Below are positions 61,561 to 64,000 of a stretch of 64,000 bases of DNA, one piece after another. The DNA comes from Liolophura sinensis (Eukaryota > Mollusca > Polyplacophora > Chitonida > Chitonidae). Under the pieces are notes generated by a model. The model searched no databases, was not told the origin of the DNA, and was given only the letters and a program-made list of their open reading frames with translations. Positions within the stretch are counted from its first letter, which is position 1, and every line of letters starts with the position of its first letter. Where the stretch lies: the NCBI RefSeq assembly GCF_032854445.1, contig NC_088305.1, positions 29,042,628 through 29,106,627 of the forward strand. The letters run 5' to 3'. The position numbers and the translations under genes were made by a program.

Positions 61561-62088
61561 CTCACACATACCCTATAAGTCATACATCAAACTTAACATC
61601 AGCAAATCTTGGCACTACCTCACCACAAGGAGGCACCCTCATGATATCAATGAAATTGGATAGTGATCAAAATTAAACCCCAATCAAACATGCAATATAT
61701 ATATATGTACATGCATTTTCTATACTATATAGTGTTATAGAGTTATACTATATAGTGTTATTTTCAACACTTAACAAACAAAAACACAGGACAAACTTAT
61801 GTAAAGTTCTGTATACATGTTGGCCCCTATTACAAGTAGGTCCCTATTACAAGTATTACAAGTAGGCCCCTATTACAAGTATTACAAGTAGGCCCCAAAC
61901 ATACTGCCTGAAAATAATACAAAGTAATCACTGACGGTACCGTAATGCGGGGAAAAGCAGACGCCTCCGTAGTTCGTAGGGCTACTGTGGACAGCAACTT
62001 TCACACCAGCTTCGGTACAAAATCAATCAGCACAAAACAACAACTACGGCATGTTATAAAAAAAAAAACCAAGAGTACATATACTCAC
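61561..62088. other. Non-coding region with a short tandem repeat
   Basis: About three copies of gcccctattacaagtattac lie at 61820-61895, and a duplicated actatatagtgttat at about 61720-61760. Otherwise unique. Confidence 0.5.
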
Positions 62089-62214
62089 GATCACAAGTCA
62101 TCTCTACTGTGTTACTAACCGCCAGACACTTGTCACCGTACACGACAGACTGATTCATACAAAGGAGTAGCTGCTACAGTTTATAAATGAACTGCCCATA
62201 GTAGGATTTTTATA
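62089..62214 (-). promoter_or_regulatory. Candidate TATA promoter and non-coding first exon of the transporter
   Basis: On the minus strand a TATA box (TATAAAAA, 62207-62214) is followed about 120 nt later by a strong donor (GTGATC|GTGAGT, exon end 62089). Just upstream the DNA is locally CpG-rich and carries GGGGCG and GTGACGG motifs, unlike the AT-rich surroundings. The start exon at 32188 begins at an acceptor, so a distal first exon is required somewhere. This is the best candidate I see, but it could belong to another transcript. Confidence 0.3.
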
Positions 62215-62824
62215 AACTCAGCGAGAACAGGAAAGAAATTTGTCTCCGTCACGCCGTATCCACTTTCAACGCCCCGCGGTTGCTGAGCACAAACGCGCAC
62301 TGACTGATGAGTGGCAATGTTCAGTAGCAACTGTGATGCACGAAATAGGGGGCGTCTTCAAATACCAGCAAACCACAAAAGTATGTGTGTATTTCCGTAA
62401 TGACAAATATTTCGTTAATTTTTTGGCTTATTTATTTATTATATTTATTCGCGCATAATCACCAGTTTAGACATGACAAATATCCTAATACTAAATCCAA
62501 AATCAAGGAATTAGTTTAGCTCACACTTAGGAAGGCCTACGGGTATATTATTTTAAGTTCCTTTGCTTAAGCAACATAATACTAATGAGAAGTTTTGCCT
62601 GGAAACACAGCATCTTGGACTTGGCCAAAGGCAACTGACTTAAGCTATTTCCTAACCTCAGAAAAAAAAAAGAAAAAAAAATAGTGAACCCGGGCCAACA
62701 TCACCTTTAAATAAAATACGCACAATCAAAAATTCCACTTTCTGCCGCTTCCGAAAGTGGTCTTCTTTCACATTTTAATTTTTACTGTGACTGAAATGCA
62801 AACAAGACCAAGGATATAGTTCTA

Positions 62825-63057
62825 CGGTGGACTTTTTGGACCATATTGAACAAGATTAATCACAGTGACGTCAATGATTCCTTTTATACCTGCTGTTTAA
62901 AATCATATCATTTGGTTGCTATATTTCCTCGTTCAACATGAAAATATGTGCAATACCACATCCATATTTTTATTTAATGTGGAAATATAACGGAACGAAC
63001 AAAAAGTAAAATGCGACAATGCATCTGCCTGTTCAAGATGGCCCAAAAAGTCCACCG
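62825..63057. mobile_element. MITE with 27-bp terminal inverted repeats and TA target duplication
   Basis: The left end CGGTGGACTTTTTGGACCAT and the inverse of the right end (CGGTGGACTTTTTGGGCCAT) match over 27 bp with two mismatches. TA flanks both ends (62823-62824 and 63058-63059). The 233-bp interior has no open frame of note, so this is a non-autonomous Tc1/mariner-type element by structure. It contains a CRE palindrome TGACGTCA at 62866-62873. Confidence 0.8.
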
Positions 63058-63261
63058 TAAAACATTAATGTTTTTTTCTTGTAATTTATACTCGGTTAAA
63101 AAAAAAAACAAAAAAAAGCTATGAAAACCTTATTAGGAATCTGCATGAAATGGCCTTGTAGATTATGCGTACATTATTTAAATTTAGCCTCTTCCTTTAA
63201 AAGCTAGGTGTATGTACTGATACATGTAGCCAGTGTAGTTTACACTCTTAGAAATATGGCA

Positions 63262-63358
63262 AGGATCAAGGAAGGACAGTTATGAGCTGGACTTGAACAC
63301 ACATCAGCGACCGCATTGGCGAGAGTCTCCCGAGTCATTGCGGCACGCTGGCACGCCT
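63262..63358 (-). mobile_element. SINE-like family B fragment (head part)
   Basis: Contains atgagctggacttgaacaca and cagcgaccgcattggcgaga, the inverse of the tRNA-related head. The 3' part is absent. Confidence 0.7.
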
Positions 63359-64000
63359 ATAAAAACTCGGTCACGCATTTGAACATTTCTATCTTGTATT
63401 GAAAAAAAAAAGGCCATGTGCTGAAAGAATTGAACACAAGATGTGTTGGATGTTATACACAATACTTGTGGCAAAATACGCAAGTTTTTCTTGCATTACA
63501 TAAATTACCTCATTTTGATCAACCCAAGTTAGTGTTTTATTATTTTGTAACACAAACATGTGTACTTCACATTTATTTAACGCATGTATGTATTGGAGTA
63601 ACGCATTCAGTGCTGAATGAAAACACCATGAGTTGTTGTGTTAGATTTCAACACGTGTTTCATGAGTGGATATTTACGACGTTATCACTGAGCGATAGCA
63701 CTAACTTAACCTCGGACCATATATCCTACTCTATAATCGTTATGTACATGGATTTCGCATGGAGGAATAAGTTTAGGGAAGGTAGCTATCAAGGTCACGT
63801 TGGGGGGGACACGATGGTCACGTGATGCTGCTATTGTTGCCTATATATTTCCAAACACTCTTCTTAAGGTCATCTTAAGGTGCATGACTCTATATGTATG
63901 GTCACACTTCTCTGACCCAGTACAGTACTGTATCTCAACTTTCCGGTATGTGTGTTAAACTGAAAAACCCTTGCAATTGTGCCCAGAGCGTATGCTTGTT
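63359..64000. other. Right edge of window, no gene supported
   Basis: A 135-codon open frame at 63418-63825 (+) has no recognisable family, signal peptide or splice context. The rest is unique sequence. Confidence 0.4.

Noticed and set aside
63418-63825. 135-codon open frame at the right edge
   Set aside because: No recognisable family, splice signals or biased composition; length is compatible with chance.

Overview
The window is AT-rich invertebrate genomic DNA. Spliced coding exons with GT-AG introns, tRNA-derived SINE-like repeats, small inverted-repeat elements and a very high load of minisatellites point to a marine lophotrochozoan, most likely a mollusc. The phylum is an inference; no ribosomal or mitochondrial marker is present.

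One protein-coding gene is clearly recognisable. It lies on the minus strand and encodes the amino-terminal half of a full-length ABCB1-type (multidrug resistance / P-glycoprotein) ABC transporter. Twelve coding exons (from 32028 down to 3617) join in frame over 2193 nt to give 731 residues: a long charged N-terminus, six membrane segments (TMD1) and a complete first nucleotide-binding domain with A-loop, Walker A, Q-loop, signature, Walker B, D-loop and H-loop. The linker, TMD2 and NBD2 should lie beyond position 1. Two possible small linker exons (1609-1636 and 409-453) are tentative. The start codon is supported by a strong Kozak context and an in-frame upstream stop. Its exon begins at a good 3' splice site (32188), so at least one non-coding upstream exon is expected. 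The best first-exon and TATA candidate is near 62.1-62.2 kb, which would make intron 1 about 30 kb.

Layout: 0-32 kb holds the transporter exons, with introns swollen by tandem arrays (18, 37, 108, 50, 63, 22, 46, 20 and 14 bp units). The largest is a 5.2 kb array of about 48 copies of a 108-bp unit, about 55 bp upstream of an exon. From 32.2 to 64 kb I see no convincing coding exon. This part holds a 39-bp array carrying regularly spaced CCAAT boxes just upstream of the start exon, further arrays (50, 43, 21, 45, 25, 17, 23 and 44 bp units), SINE copies, a TA-flanked MITE at 62825-63057, and high-complexity stretches that may be regulatory. Tandem arrays cover roughly a quarter of the window.

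The long open frames inside the arrays (up to 1750 codons) follow from repeat units that lack stops. I do not regard them as genes. I saw no CRISPR array, rRNA, convincing tRNA gene or viral gene.
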